Of a stretch of 64,000 bases of DNA, positions 55,825 through 64,000 are shown piece after piece. The position numbers and the translations under genes are program-made. Each line of letters starts with the position of its first letter. The stretch's first letter is position 1. Source of the stretch: Oscillospiraceae bacterium MB08-C2-2 (GTDB lineage: Bacteria; Bacillota; Clostridia; Oscillospirales; Ruminococcaceae); the NCBI GenBank assembly GCA_035621215.1, contig CP141729.1, positions 332,944 through 396,943 of the forward strand. The letters are read 5' to 3'. The notes below the pieces were generated by a model. That model saw nothing but the letters and a program-made list of their open reading frames with translations. It was not told where the DNA came from and did not search any database.

Positions 55825-56250
55825 ATGCCAACGTTTAACCAGCTGGTTCGCAAAGGAAGAGAAGTCAGTGTTTACAATTCTCAGGCTCCTGCTCTGCTCA
55901 AGGGATGGAACTCTAAGAAGCGTATTTTTACCGACCATAACTCTCCCCAGAAGCGGGGTGTCTGTACTGCAATCAGAACAGCGACTCCCAAAAAGCCCAA
56001 CTCTGCTCTGCGTAAAATTGCAAGGGTTCGTCTTTCCAATCAGATTGAGGCAACAGCCTACATTCCTGGAATCGGACACAACCTGCAGGAACACAGTGTT
56101 GTGCTGGTTCGTGGCGGTCGTGTAAAGGATCTGCCCGGTTGCCGTTACCACATTGTTCGTGGTACTCTTGACGCTCAAGGCGTCGCAAACCGCAAGCAGT
56201 CCCGTTCTAAATACGGCGCCAAACGTCCAAAGGCTGGTGCATCAAAGTAA
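55825..56250 (+). CDS. rpsL: 30S ribosomal protein S12
   Basis: This 141-residue protein is S12, slightly longer than E. coli (124). Motifs are [31 protein letters not shown] (contains the Lys linked to streptomycin resistance), [20 protein letters not shown] and the C-terminal [21 protein letters not shown] precedes the ATG. It is the first of two ribosomal genes before fusA; the L7Ae-like gene often found before rpsL in Firmicutes is missing. Confidence 0.96.
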   Translation: MPTFNQLVRKGREVSVYNSQAPALLKGWNSKKRIFTDHNSPQKRGVCTAIRTATPKKPNSALRKIARVRLSNQIEATAYIPGIGHNLQEHSVVLVRGGRVKDLPGCRYHIVRGTLDAQGVANRKQSRSKYGAKRPKAGASK

Positions 56251-56375
56251 CAAAAACTCTGCTATAATTTGAACTGCCTTTTGAGGCGGCTTTTACATAG
56301 CCTCTCAAATGGCGCAACGAGAGTTTTGTCACTTTCGAGTACCGATGAATTCATTATATGAAGGAGGGAAGCGAA

Positions 56376-56846
56376 GTGCCAAGAAGAGGTAATATTGCAA
56401 AGCGTGATGTTTTGCCAGATCCACTGTACAATTCCAAACTGGTAACACGCCTCATCAACAGCATTATGTATGATGGTAAAAAAGGCGTTTCTCAGAAGAT
56501 TGTTTACGGTGCCTTTGATATTATCCGTGAGAAAACAGGTAAAGAACCTTTGGAGGCTTTTGAAACAGCTCTGGAGAACATTATGCCTGTGTTGGAGGTC
56601 AAGGCCCGCCGTGTTGGCGGTGCTACCTACCAGGTTCCTATCGAGGTTCGCGCCGATCGGCGTCAGACCTTGGGCCTGCGTTGGTTGACCAGTTATTCCC
56701 GTGCCCGCAGCGAGCGCACCATGCGTGAGCGTCTGGCCGGTGAAATCATGGATGCACTTAACGGGTCCGGCGGGGCATGCAAAAAGCGCGATGATACCCA
56801 CAAGATGGCTGACGCCAACAGAGCGTTTGCACATTACAGATGGTAG
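56376..56846 (+). CDS. rpsG: 30S ribosomal protein S7
   Basis: This 156-residue protein equals the standard length. It begins at a GTG ([20 protein letters not shown]) with AAGGAGG eight bases upstream and contains [20 protein letters not shown] and the terminal RAFAHYRW. It binds 16S rRNA at the 3' major domain and lies near the exit site. An intercistronic hairpin GCGCCTTTTTAGGCGC at 56871-56886 separates it from fusA. Confidence 0.96.
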   Translation: MPRRGNIAKRDVLPDPLYNSKLVTRLINSIMYDGKKGVSQKIVYGAFDIIREKTGKEPLEAFETALENIMPVLEVKARRVGGATYQVPIEVRADRRQTLGLRWLTSYSRARSERTMRERLAGEIMDALNGSGGACKKRDDTHKMADANRAFAHYRW

Positions 56847-56929
56847 TTTCGTAGTCCTGCAAAGTATTTTGCGCCTTTTTAGGCGCTTGTTTCACACATG
56901 CAATTAGGATAGAATTTAAGGAGGACACT

Positions 56930-59011
56930 ATGCCAAGAGAAGTCGCTTTAGAGCTTACTCGTAACATCGGCATAATGGCCCACATTGATGCTGGCAAAAC
57001 CACTACTACCGAGCGTATTCTTTATTATACCGGTAGGACTCATAAGATTGGTGAGGTTCACGAGGGTGCCGCCACAATGGACTGGATGGAGCAGGAGCAG
57101 GAGAGAGGTATTACCATTACCTCCGCTGCTACCACTGCCTTCTGGAAGGGCCACCGTATCAACATCATCGACACCCCGGGACACGTTGACTTTACCGTTG
57201 AGGTGGAGCGTTCGCTCCGTGTGTTGGACGGTTCTGTGACTGTTTTTTGCGCCAAGGGCGGCGTAGAACCCCAGTCTGAAACTGTTTGGCGTCAAGCTGA
57301 CAAATATCGTGTTCCCAGAATGGCCTACATCAATAAGATGGACATTATGGGCGCCAATTTCTTTAATGTGCTGAACATGATGCATGACCGCCTCAAGTGC
57401 AATGCGGTCCCCATTCAGCTGCCTATCGGCTCTGAAGCTGATTTTAAAGGCATTATTGACCTTGTCGAGATGCAGGCGTATGTTTATTACGATGAATTGG
57501 GCAAGGATATCCGCGTGGAAGAAATTCCCGAGGATCTCAAAGAACTGGCTGATGAATATCATGCTAAGCTGATGGAATCTGTAGCCGAGCAGGATGAAGC
57601 ATTGCTGGAAAAATACCTGGACGGGCAGGAACTGCAAATCGACGAGATCAAGAAGGCGATTCGTGCAGCCACTCTGGCCAACCATATGGTACCGGTTGTT
57701 TGCGGAACATCCTATAAGAACAAGGGTGTTCAGAAGCTTCTGGATGCTGTTGTTGATTATATGCCTGCTCCTACCGATGTTGACCACATCACGGGTGTTA
57801 ACCCCGATACCGGCGAAACAGAAGAAAGACCTTCTTCTGACAGCGAGCCTTTTGCTGCTCTTGCGTTTAAAATTGCTACCGACCCCTTTATTGGAAAGCT
57901 TTGCTTCTTCCGGGTATATTCCGGTTCCATTAAGGCAGGCAGCACTGTTTATAACACTGTTAAGGGCACCACTGAGCGCCTCGGCCGTATCGTACAGATG
58001 CACGCCAACCATCGCCAGGATATTGAAGAATGCTATGCAGGTGACATTGCCGCTGCCGTTGGTTTCAAGAATGTAACCACCGGTGAGACCATCTGCGATC
58101 AGAAATTCCCCATTATTCTGGAATCCATGGAATTCCCTGAGCCGGTTATCCGTGTGGCTATCGAGCCTAAAACCAAGGCTGGTCAGGAAAAAATGGGTCT
58201 TTCCCTTGCTAAGCTGGCTGAAGAAGATCCCACCTTCCGGTTCTATACCGATGAAGAAACCGGCCAGACCATTATTGCCGGTATGGGTGAGCTTCACCTT
58301 GAGATTATCGTTGACCGTCTGCTCCGTGAGTTTAAGGTTGAGGCGAATGTAGGCCGTCCTCAGGTTGCCTATAAGGAAACCATCCGCCGCCTTGCCGATG
58401 TGGATCAGAAATACGCCCGCCAGTCCGGTGGACGCGGCCAGTATGGTCATGTTAAGATCAAGATTGAGCCCAATGAAAGCGGTAAAGGCTATGAATTCCG
58501 CAACGAGACTGTCGGTGGTTCTATTCCTAAGGAATACATCGGGCCCGTTGATCAGGGTATTCAGGGAGCTATGCAGGCCGGTATTCTGGCAGGCTATCAG
58601 GTTGTGGACGTTATTGTTCGCCTCTATGATGGTTCCTATCATGAGGTTGACTCCTCTGAAATGGCCTTTAAAATTGCCGGTTCCATGGCTTTTAAGGAAG
58701 CTATGCGTAAGGCTGACCCCTGCATCCTGGAGCCTATCATGAAGGTTTCTGTTACCGTTGCAGAGGAATATATGGGCGATGTTATCGGTGATATCAACTC
58801 TCGCCGTGGACAGATTCAGGGAATGGAAGCCCGCAACGGTGCTCAGCAGATTGATGCTTTTGTGCCTCTTTCTGAAATGTTTGGTTATGCTACCGACCTG
58901 CGCAGCAAAACACAGGGCCGCGGCCAGTATTCCATGGAGCCTTCTCACTATATCGAGGTTCCTAAGTCCATTGCCGAGGGTATCATGACATCCAGAGGGA
59001 AAAAGGACTAA
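56930..59011 (+). CDS. fusA: Elongation factor G
   Basis: This 693-residue protein is full-length EF-G. The GTPase motifs are [19 protein letters not shown] (P-loop), [14 protein letters not shown] (switch I), DTPGHVDFT (G3) and [10 protein letters not shown] (G4). Domain IV holds [14 protein letters not shown] and the [13 protein letters not shown] segment; domain V ends with [14 protein letters not shown]. It drives ribosomal translocation and helps recycling. GGAGG precedes the ATG. Confidence 0.97.
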   Translation: MPREVALELTRNIGIMAHIDAGKTTTTERILYYTGRTHKIGEVHEGAATMDWMEQEQERGITITSAATTAFWKGHRINIIDTPGHVDFTVEVERSLRVLDGSVTVFCAKGGVEPQSETVWRQADKYRVPRMAYINKMDIMGANFFNVLNMMHDRLKCNAVPIQLPIGSEADFKGIIDLVEMQAYVYYDELGKDIRVEEIPEDLKELADEYHAKLMESVAEQDEALLEKYLDGQELQIDEIKKAIRAATLANHMVPVVCGTSYKNKGVQKLLDAVVDYMPAPTDVDHITGVNPDTGETEERPSSDSEPFAALAFKIATDPFIGKLCFFRVYSGSIKAGSTVYNTVKGTTERLGRIVQMHANHRQDIEECYAGDIAAAVGFKNVTTGETICDQKFPIILESMEFPEPVIRVAIEPKTKAGQEKMGLSLAKLAEEDPTFRFYTDEETGQTIIAGMGELHLEIIVDRLLREFKVEANVGRPQVAYKETIRRLADVDQKYARQSGGRGQYGHVKIKIEPNESGKGYEFRNETVGGSIPKEYIGPVDQGIQGAMQAGILAGYQVVDVIVRLYDGSYHEVDSSEMAFKIAGSMAFKEAMRKADPCILEPIMKVSVTVAEEYMGDVIGDINSRRGQIQGMEARNGAQQIDAFVPLSEMFGYATDLRSKTQGRGQYSMEPSHYIEVPKSIAEGIMTSRGKKD

Positions 59012-59027
59012 CTTTTTTCACAAATAC

Positions 59028-59056
59028 TTGCTTTTTATCAGGTAAGTTGCTACAAT
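59028..59056 (+). promoter_or_regulatory. Promoter of tuf
   Basis: -35 TTGCTT (59028-59033), 17-bp spacer, -10 TACAAT (59051-59056), 64 bases before the tuf start. Confidence 0.7.
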
Positions 59057-59119
59057 ATTTTTATTAGGCATCAACAAGAAATATTATGAATGATCCTATT
59101 TTAAAGGAGGAAAATACGA

Positions 59120-60322
59120 ATGGCAAAGCAGAAGTTTGAACGTAACAAACCCCATGTAAACATCGGCACCATTGGTCACGTTGACCATGGCAAGACCACT
59201 CTGACCGCCGCTATCACCAAAACCCTCGGTATGCAGGACGGTAAGAACGCTTATGTTGCCTATGATATGATTGATAAGGCTCCTGAAGAGAGAGAGCGCG
59301 GCATTACCATCAACACCTCTCACGTTGAGTATGAGACTGCTAACCGTCACTATGCCCACGTGGACTGCCCTGGACATGCTGACTATGTTAAGAACATGAT
59401 CACCGGTGCTGCTCAGATGGACGGTGCAATTCTGGTTGTTTCCGCTGCTGACGGCCCTATGCCCCAGACCCGTGAGCATATCGTTCTTTCCCGTCAGGTT
59501 GGTGTGCCTTATATCGTTGTTTTCATGAACAAGGCTGATCAGGTTGACGATCCCGAGCTCATCGAGCTGGTTGAGATGGAAATCCGTGACTTGCTCAACG
59601 AGTATAACTTCCCCGGCGATGATATTCCCATCGTTGTTGGTTCCGGTCTTGCTGCTCTGGAAGCTGGCGCTGATATCAGTGATCCTGCCTATGCTCCTAT
59701 CATCAAGCTGATGGAAGCTGTTGACAGCTATATCCCCACCCCTGAGAGAAAGTCCGATCTTCCTTTCCTGATGCCTGTTGAGGACGTCTTCACCATCACT
59801 GGCCGTGGCACCGTTGCCACCGGTAGAGTGGAAAGAGGAAAGATCAACACTGGTGATGAAATTGAGCTTGTTGGTTTGGCTGATGAAACCCGCAAGACCA
59901 CCGTTACCGGTATCGAAATGTTCCGTAAGATTCTTGACTACGCTGAGGCCGGTGATAACATTGGCGCTCTGCTGCGTGGTGTTCAGAGAACTGAAATTCA
60001 GAGAGGCCAGGTTCTTTGCAAACCCGGCTCCATTAAACCCCACACCAAATTCCGTGGCCAGGTTTATGTTCTGAAGCAGTCTGAGGGCGGCCGTCATACC
60101 CCCTTCTTTGATAACTACAGACCTCAGTTCTATTTCCGTACCACTGACGTTACTGGTATCATCAAGCTGCCTGAGGGCACTGAGATGTGCATGCCTGGCG
60201 ATAACGTAGAGATGGATGTTTCTCTTATCACTCCTATCGCTATCGAGCCTGGTCTGCGTTTCGCTATCCGTGAGGGTGGCCGTACCGTAGGTTCCGGTGT
60301 TGTTATTGAAATCGAAGCATAA
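59120..60322 (+). CDS. tuf: Elongation factor Tu
   Basis: This 400-residue protein is EF-Tu. Motifs are [15 protein letters not shown] (P-loop), [17 protein letters not shown] (switch), [15 protein letters not shown] (G3), NKADQVDD (G4, reading NKAD instead of the usual NKCD), GSGLAALE, and domain [18 protein letters not shown] and [18 protein letters not shown]. It delivers aminoacyl-tRNA to the ribosome. AAAGGAGG precedes the ATG. It has its own promoter and a strong terminator. Confidence 0.97.
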   Translation: MAKQKFERNKPHVNIGTIGHVDHGKTTLTAAITKTLGMQDGKNAYVAYDMIDKAPEERERGITINTSHVEYETANRHYAHVDCPGHADYVKNMITGAAQMDGAILVVSAADGPMPQTREHIVLSRQVGVPYIVVFMNKADQVDDPELIELVEMEIRDLLNEYNFPGDDIPIVVGSGLAALEAGADISDPAYAPIIKLMEAVDSYIPTPERKSDLPFLMPVEDVFTITGRGTVATGRVERGKINTGDEIELVGLADETRKTTVTGIEMFRKILDYAEAGDNIGALLRGVQRTEIQRGQVLCKPGSIKPHTKFRGQVYVLKQSEGGRHTPFFDNYRPQFYFRTTDVTGIIKLPEGTEMCMPGDNVEMDVSLITPIAIEPGLRFAIREGGRTVGSGVVIEIEA

Positions 60323-60340
60323 TTATTGCTTATCTTAATG

Positions 60341-60373
60341 AAAAACGTCCCCATTTGATGGGGACGTTTTTTT
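60341..60373 (+). terminator. Terminator of tuf
   Basis: AAAAACGTCCCCA pairs with TGGGGACGTTTTT with a 5-base loop, followed by further T. Confidence 0.9.
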
Positions 60374-60394
60374 ATATGCCGCTGACACCATAAC

Positions 60395-60434
60395 AAAAAG
60401 GAACTGCCGATTTTAAACCGGCAGTTCCTTTTTA
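60395..60434. terminator. Bidirectional terminator between tuf and dgoD
   Basis: AAAAAGGAACTGCCG (60395-60409) pairs exactly with CGGCAGTTCCTTTTT (60419-60433). It mainly serves dgoD on the minus strand. Confidence 0.85.
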
Positions 60435-60445
60435 CTAAATCAGGT

Positions 60446-61594
60446 TTACCACTCAGCGATGGAGCCATCCCTATGCCGCCACACAGGGTTCTTCCACGAA
60501 TGGGGTGTGGCACTTTCCTCAATTACCAGCTCTTTGTTGACTTCAACACCCAAGCCGGGGAGAGTGGGCAGCTTAACATGGCCATCCACAAACTCGAAGT
60601 CCTTTTGATTGCGGATATATTCCAACACACTGCGGCCAACATTGTAATGAATTCCCATGCTTTGCTCCTGAATGACTGCATTGTAGCAGGTAGCATCAAC
60701 TTGCAGGCAAGAAGCCAAAGCAATGGGGCCAAGAGGGCAGTGAGGCGCCAGCGCAACGTCGTAGGCTTCGGCCATGGATGCAATTTTCTTGACCTCAGTG
60801 ATACCGCCTGCATGGGAAAGATCAGGCTGAATAATATCCACGCCGCCCATTTGAAGCAGACGCTTGAAATCCCAGCGGGAAAACAGGCGCTCGCCGGTGG
60901 CGATGGGGATGTTGCAGGCCCTGGCAATTTCAGGGAAGCATTCCATGTTGTCGCAGAGCACCGGCTCTTCGATAAACATGAGATCAAATTCCTCCAGCTT
61001 CTTGGCCAGAAGCTTTGCCATAGGCTTATGTACACGACCATGGAAGTCTACAGCAATACCGAAGTACTTGCCGGTAGCGCTGCGGATGCTGGCTACACGG
61101 TTTAAAACAGCATCCACTTTTTCGTAGCTGTCAATAAACTGCAATTCCTCGGTGGCATTCATTTTAATGGCTGTAAAGCCCTGATCCTGCTTTTCTTTTG
61201 CGGCACGAGCCACATCGTCAGGACGATCACCGCCGATCCAAGAATAGACCCGCATGCTATTTCTGCAGGGGCCTCCCATTAGATCATATACCGGCGCATT
61301 GAAATATTTTCCCTTAATATCCCACAAAGCTTGATCGATACCGGCAATAGCACTCATAACAATAGGGCCGCCCCGGTAGAATCCCGCTCTATAAAGCTTA
61401 TTCCATATATCCTCGATTTCCAGAGGGGATTGTCCAATCAGTTGATCGGCAACCTCTTCCACACAAGCCTTCACTGTAGCGGCTTTTCCTTCAATCACAG
61501 GTTCTCCCCAGCCGCACAGACCGCTGTCGGTTTTGATCTCAACAAAGCACCAGCGTGGGCGTACCAGATAGGTATTGATTTCGGTGATCTTCAA
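60446..61594 (-). CDS. dgoD: D-galactonate dehydratase
   Basis: This 382-residue enolase-superfamily enzyme has the same length as E. coli DgoD and shares long stretches from memory: VDFHGRVHKPMAKLLAKKLE, FIEEPV, GERLFSRWDFKRLLQMGG, QPDLSHAGGITE, APHCPLGPIALASCL, QEQSMGIHYN. Metal ligands are Asp in VDFHG, Glu in FIEEPV and Glu in GERLF; His in APHCPLGP acts as base. It turns D-galactonate into 2-keto-3-deoxy-galactonate. The start is the TTG at 61594, with GGAGG nine bases upstream; the frame to 61612 has no good start. No KDGal kinase or aldolase is in the window. Confidence 0.93.
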   Translation of the reverse strand: MKITEINTYLVRPRWCFVEIKTDSGLCGWGEPVIEGKAATVKACVEEVADQLIGQSPLEIEDIWNKLYRAGFYRGGPIVMSAIAGIDQALWDIKGKYFNAPVYDLMGGPCRNSMRVYSWIGGDRPDDVARAAKEKQDQGFTAIKMNATEELQFIDSYEKVDAVLNRVASIRSATGKYFGIAVDFHGRVHKPMAKLLAKKLEEFDLMFIEEPVLCDNMECFPEIARACNIPIATGERLFSRWDFKRLLQMGGVDIIQPDLSHAGGITEVKKIASMAEAYDVALAPHCPLGPIALASCLQVDATCYNAVIQEQSMGIHYNVGRSVLEYIRNQKDFEFVDGHVKLPTLPGLGVEVNKELVIEESATPHSWKNPVWRHRDGSIAEW

Positions 61595-61655
61595 CGATGG
61601 GCCTCCTTCCAAAAATGTCTCAGGTTTGGTTCTGTCAGTATATGGCTAAAAAGTA

Positions 61656-61686
61656 GGATAGTATCTCATTTGGCAGACACTATCCC
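61656..61686 (-). terminator. Terminator of the HIT-family gene
   Basis: On the minus strand GGATAGTGTCTG ... ACTATCC forms a hairpin, followed by TACTTTTTAG. Confidence 0.6.
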
Positions 61687-61705
61687 ATAAAAGCGGCTAT
61701 CTAAA

Positions 61706-62128
61706 TTATATTACAATCAGCTTATCCCGAATACGGCCAGCCAGTTCGGTTGCTTCGGCATCGGTCAGGAAATGATCGTTCCCGTTCATTTCAAAAGGTC
61801 TTCCCCAGCAATAGCCATCTTTTGTTTTGGGCACGATATGGCAGTGAAGATGGGGGACACCGTCGCCATAAATGGCATAGTTGAGCTTGGCGGGAGCAAA
61901 CATATCATAAATGACCTTGCTCACCTGAGCCATGTCATTCATAAATCCGGTCTGCTCATCGGCAGTCAGCTGAAAAAGTTCTTCCTTGTGCTCTTTAAAG
62001 GTGACCACGCAACGGCCAGGGTAGTTCTGGTTTTTCAGCAGGAACACCTGGGAATATTCCAATTCACAAATTGGAACCATCAAAGCGTTTCTGGCCTCAT
62101 CTTGATTGCAATACAGACATTTTTCCAT
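61706..62128 (-). CDS. HIT-family (histidine triad) nucleotide hydrolase
   Basis: This 140-residue protein begins MEKCLYCNQDEARNALMVPI and has the active-site triad HLHCHIVPKTKDGY (H-x-H-x-H). The Cys pair near the N-terminus (CLYC) suggests a metal site as in many HIT proteins. Members hydrolyse nucleoside phosphoramidates or dinucleoside polyphosphates; the substrate cannot be read. It lies between dgoD and the regulator gene. Confidence 0.87.
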   Translation of the reverse strand: MEKCLYCNQDEARNALMVPICELEYSQVFLLKNQNYPGRCVVTFKEHKEELFQLTADEQTGFMNDMAQVSKVIYDMFAPAKLNYAIYGDGVPHLHCHIVPKTKDGYCWGRPFEMNGNDHFLTDAEATELAGRIRDKLIVI

Positions 62129-62190
62129 GACAGATACCTCGCTTTACAATTTAAACTATTGTATTCCACCGGTTTCCCACTAAAAGAAAA

Positions 62191-63282
62191 TCAGCGGGTT
62201 TGATATAAATCCCGCACCGTATCGCCTTCCACAAGAGCGGCTGGCACGATGATTTTTATCCCCTTCATGCTTTCCAAATTAGAATTGAAAAAATAATCCA
62301 GAACGATCTGAGCAATCATATCCACATTGCCGTCTGTGGTGGTGAGCTTTTGCTCCCGCCTACGAATATCGCTCATATTATCACTGCCTATTATACTGAT
62401 ATCTTCCGGAATATTCAAGCCTGCCTCATTAATTGCATCAATAACACCCAAGGCCATCATGTCATTAAAAACGTAGATGGATGTGGGCCGTTCGTGCCCC
62501 ATTCCCAGCAGCGTGTTGGCGATGCTGTAGCCCGATTCATACTCCCAGTCGCCCTCCAGCACATATTCCTCTGGAACGCAAAGGCCATGCTGGAACAAGG
62601 CGGCCAAAGCCCCTGCCAGCCGATCCCGGGAGGTTTGATAATCCCGCGGGCCGGTTATAAGGGAAATCTTTGTATGGCCTTTGGCAATTAGGTGGTTGAC
62701 AGCGTGTGTGCCGGCGGCCACATTATCGTAACAGACCGAAAGCCCTCTAGAGCTGTAACCGGGAATCTGAGCCACCTTGATGCCCAGATTCTCAGCTGCT
62801 TCAATATAAAATTTGTCGGTCTTACTGGCAAAAATAATACCGGTAAAGTGATGCTGAGAAAGAATGCTCAAGTAATCATTTTCGTTGTAAAGAGTGGAAT
62901 AAATGATGTTGGCATCAAACTTTCTGCACTCCTTTTCTACCTGAAAGAAAAGGTCGGAATAGAAAGGCTGTGTAATCTTTTTGCTTACAGAGCCTTCTTC
63001 TATAATAAAGAACCCGATCAGATCACCGCAGCTGCTTTCTGAGGGTGGTAAATCCTTGCGATATACCACCTTGGTGCCGGCACCGGCACGCTTTTCCACT
63101 AAACCGTCCTTCACAAGAAGGGCAAGTGACTTGCGGGCTGTAGCCCGATCTACACTGAAGCGTACGGATATATCCCTTTCAGGCGGCAGAAAGACGTCAA
63201 AGGGGTAAATACCCTCCAGAATTTCTTCCTTCAGTGTTGTATATACAATTTCATACAAATACCTTTTTGCATCTGTCTGCAT
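62191..63282 (-). CDS. GntR/LacI-hybrid transcriptional regulator (AraR-like)
   Basis: This 363-residue protein has an N-terminal GntR-type winged helix (YLYEIVYTTLKEEILEGIYP, PPERDISVRFSVDRATARKS, LLVKDGLVEKRAGAGTKV) fused to a LacI/periplasmic-binding-like effector domain. Effector features are FTGIIFASKTDKFYIEAAEN, GTHAVNHLIAKGHTKISLIT, PTSIYVFNDMMALGVIDAIN and DISIIGSDN. AraR-type proteins sense sugars. Its neighbours, dgoD and a dehydrogenase, suggest a sugar-acid inducer. AAAGGAA precedes the ATG. It is divergent from nothing nearby: all four genes here are on the minus strand. Confidence 0.9.
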   Translation of the reverse strand: MQTDAKRYLYEIVYTTLKEEILEGIYPFDVFLPPERDISVRFSVDRATARKSLALLVKDGLVEKRAGAGTKVVYRKDLPPSESSCGDLIGFFIIEEGSVSKKITQPFYSDLFFQVEKECRKFDANIIYSTLYNENDYLSILSQHHFTGIIFASKTDKFYIEAAENLGIKVAQIPGYSSRGLSVCYDNVAAGTHAVNHLIAKGHTKISLITGPRDYQTSRDRLAGALAALFQHGLCVPEEYVLEGDWEYESGYSIANTLLGMGHERPTSIYVFNDMMALGVIDAINEAGLNIPEDISIIGSDNMSDIRRREQKLTTTDGNVDMIAQIVLDYFFNSNLESMKGIKIIVPAALVEGDTVRDLYQTR

Positions 63283-63315
63283 GTTTTTTACACGTTCCTT
63301 TGAATGTGATGGGAA

Positions 63316-64000
63316 TCAAAGAACCTCTTTAATCATCTGGCGGATGACAAGGGGCTCCACAGGGCGGGGATTGTTTTTAACATGCCCCATTGATTCCTGC
63401 ACGCCGGAAACAATCGCTTCGATGTCGATTTTATCCAACGATACATAGTCGGTCAGCTTGTGAGGGCCATTGACAGAGGCAATCAGCTTTTCTATGTAAA
63501 CAATGGCGGCCTCGATAGCCTCATCCTCGCTTTTGCCGACCTCATCTGTTCCCAGCGTTTTGGCGATATCCAGCAGATAAGGCTTAGCAAAAGGGGTGTT
63601 AGCACGCATAGAGCCGGGGAGCAGAATCGAGCATATTTCGCCGTGGCTGATGTGGTAAAGAGCGCCTACAGGCTGCCCGATGATATGTGCAAGCCCGGTG
63701 CCGGCGGAAATGGCACATCCCGCCAAATAGCTGCCCAGCAGCATGTTTTCGTGGGCTTTGGTATCTGTCGAGTCGCTGTAAGCCTTATGCAGGTTATCCA
63801 CGATGAGGCGCAGTGCCTTTAGGGAATACATTCTGGAAACCTCATTGGCAAAAAGAGAAAAACACGATTCAATGGCATGGGTCAAAGCATCGATGCCGGT
63901 GCTGGCGATGAAGCGGGGAGGAAGCCCCATGGTAGCGGCAGGATCAAGAAACACAGCCCCTGCAATCATGGAGTTGTGGTACATAGACTTTTTCCATCCA
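63316..64000 (-). CDS. Iron-dependent alcohol dehydrogenase, C-terminal part (truncated by window edge)
   Basis: The frame is open to the right window edge; 227 residues of the C-terminal part are seen. Iron-binding features are DALTHAIESCFS, GTGLAHIIGQPVGALYHISH, GEICSILLPGSM. These match the iron-dependent ADH/glycerol-dehydrogenase-like superfamily, whose N-terminal NAD-binding domain lies outside the window. The substrate could be an alcohol or a sugar-acid semialdehyde; context with dgoD and an AraR-like regulator suggests sugar-acid catabolism, but this is inference. Confidence 0.88.
   Translation of the reverse strand, partial: GWKKSMYHNSMIAGAVFLDPAATMGLPPRFIASTGIDALTHAIESCFSLFANEVSRMYSLKALRLIVDNLHKAYSDSTDTKAHENMLLGSYLAGCAISAGTGLAHIIGQPVGALYHISHGEICSILLPGSMRANTPFAKPYLLDIAKTLGTDEVGKSEDEAIEAAIVYIEKLIASVNGPHKLTDYVSLDKIDIEAIVSGVQESMGHVKNNPRPVEPLVIRQMIKEVL

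Overview
The window looks like chromosomal DNA of an anaerobic Gram-positive Firmicute, most likely class Clostridia near the Oscillospiraceae/Ruminococcaceae. The evidence is strong AGGAGG-type ribosome sites, frequent TTG and GTG starts, lipoprotein signal peptides, a GAAC-N4-GTTC LexA box, rubrerythrin and a sulfite-reductase-like protein, and the gene order rpoB-rpoC-rpsL-rpsG-fusA-tuf. This placement is inference from gene content; no 16S gene is present.

1-8.6 kb is accessory DNA. It holds the 3' end of a surface protein, an intact IS256-family element abutting an IS3 remnant, two unrecognised membrane proteins, an IS200-type element sitting precisely inside a small gene beside umuC, an internally deleted umuC that keeps its LexA box, a small XRE-type repressor with paired operators, and several small genes of the kind found on conjugative elements. 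It ends at a tRNA-Gln(CTG) gene.

9.2-21.6 kb is a nucleoside uptake and salvage locus. A BMP-type lipoprotein, a double ATPase and two permeases form the importer, followed by a uridine-phosphorylase-like enzyme. Facing it is a six-gene operon: a DeoR-type regulator with a frameshift, a class II aldolase, two nucleoside phosphorylases, an MTA/SAH/5'-deoxyadenosine-type deaminase and an MtnA-type isomerase. Together these could turn 5'-deoxyadenosine or methylthioadenosine into hypoxanthine, DHAP and a short aldehyde (a DHAP-shunt-like route that starts with deamination). This is the most interesting system in the window.

22-45.7 kb is mixed housekeeping and envelope functions. It includes an M23 peptidase with LysM and G5 domains, a siroheme/4Fe-4S domain protein, a propeller-like solute-binding lipoprotein, a GNAT enzyme, a cupin, a ferritin-like protein, a polyprenyl-phosphate sugar transferase, rubrerythrin, an in-frame fusion of a membrane exporter-like domain to serine hydroxymethyltransferase, an MBOAT/DHHW/TRAP-like O-acylation operon, rarA, a dedA-type gene, an S1-domain protein, DUF951, prfA, tsaC/sua5, coaE and a lytic transglycosylase. 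A 32-bp tandem repeat follows.

46-60.4 kb holds an M18 aminopeptidase, a Crh/HPr-like protein, and the RNA polymerase and translation-factor operon with near-consensus promoters. 60.4-64 kb holds a D-galactonate dehydratase, a HIT protein, a GntR/LacI-hybrid regulator and a partial iron-dependent alcohol dehydrogenase.

Three kinds of non-coding structured repeat stand out: a ~76-bp core present twice (24.99 and 28.25 kb), a 161-bp element with terminal inverted repeats (15.3 kb), and a hairpin cluster inside the transporter operon (10.6 kb).
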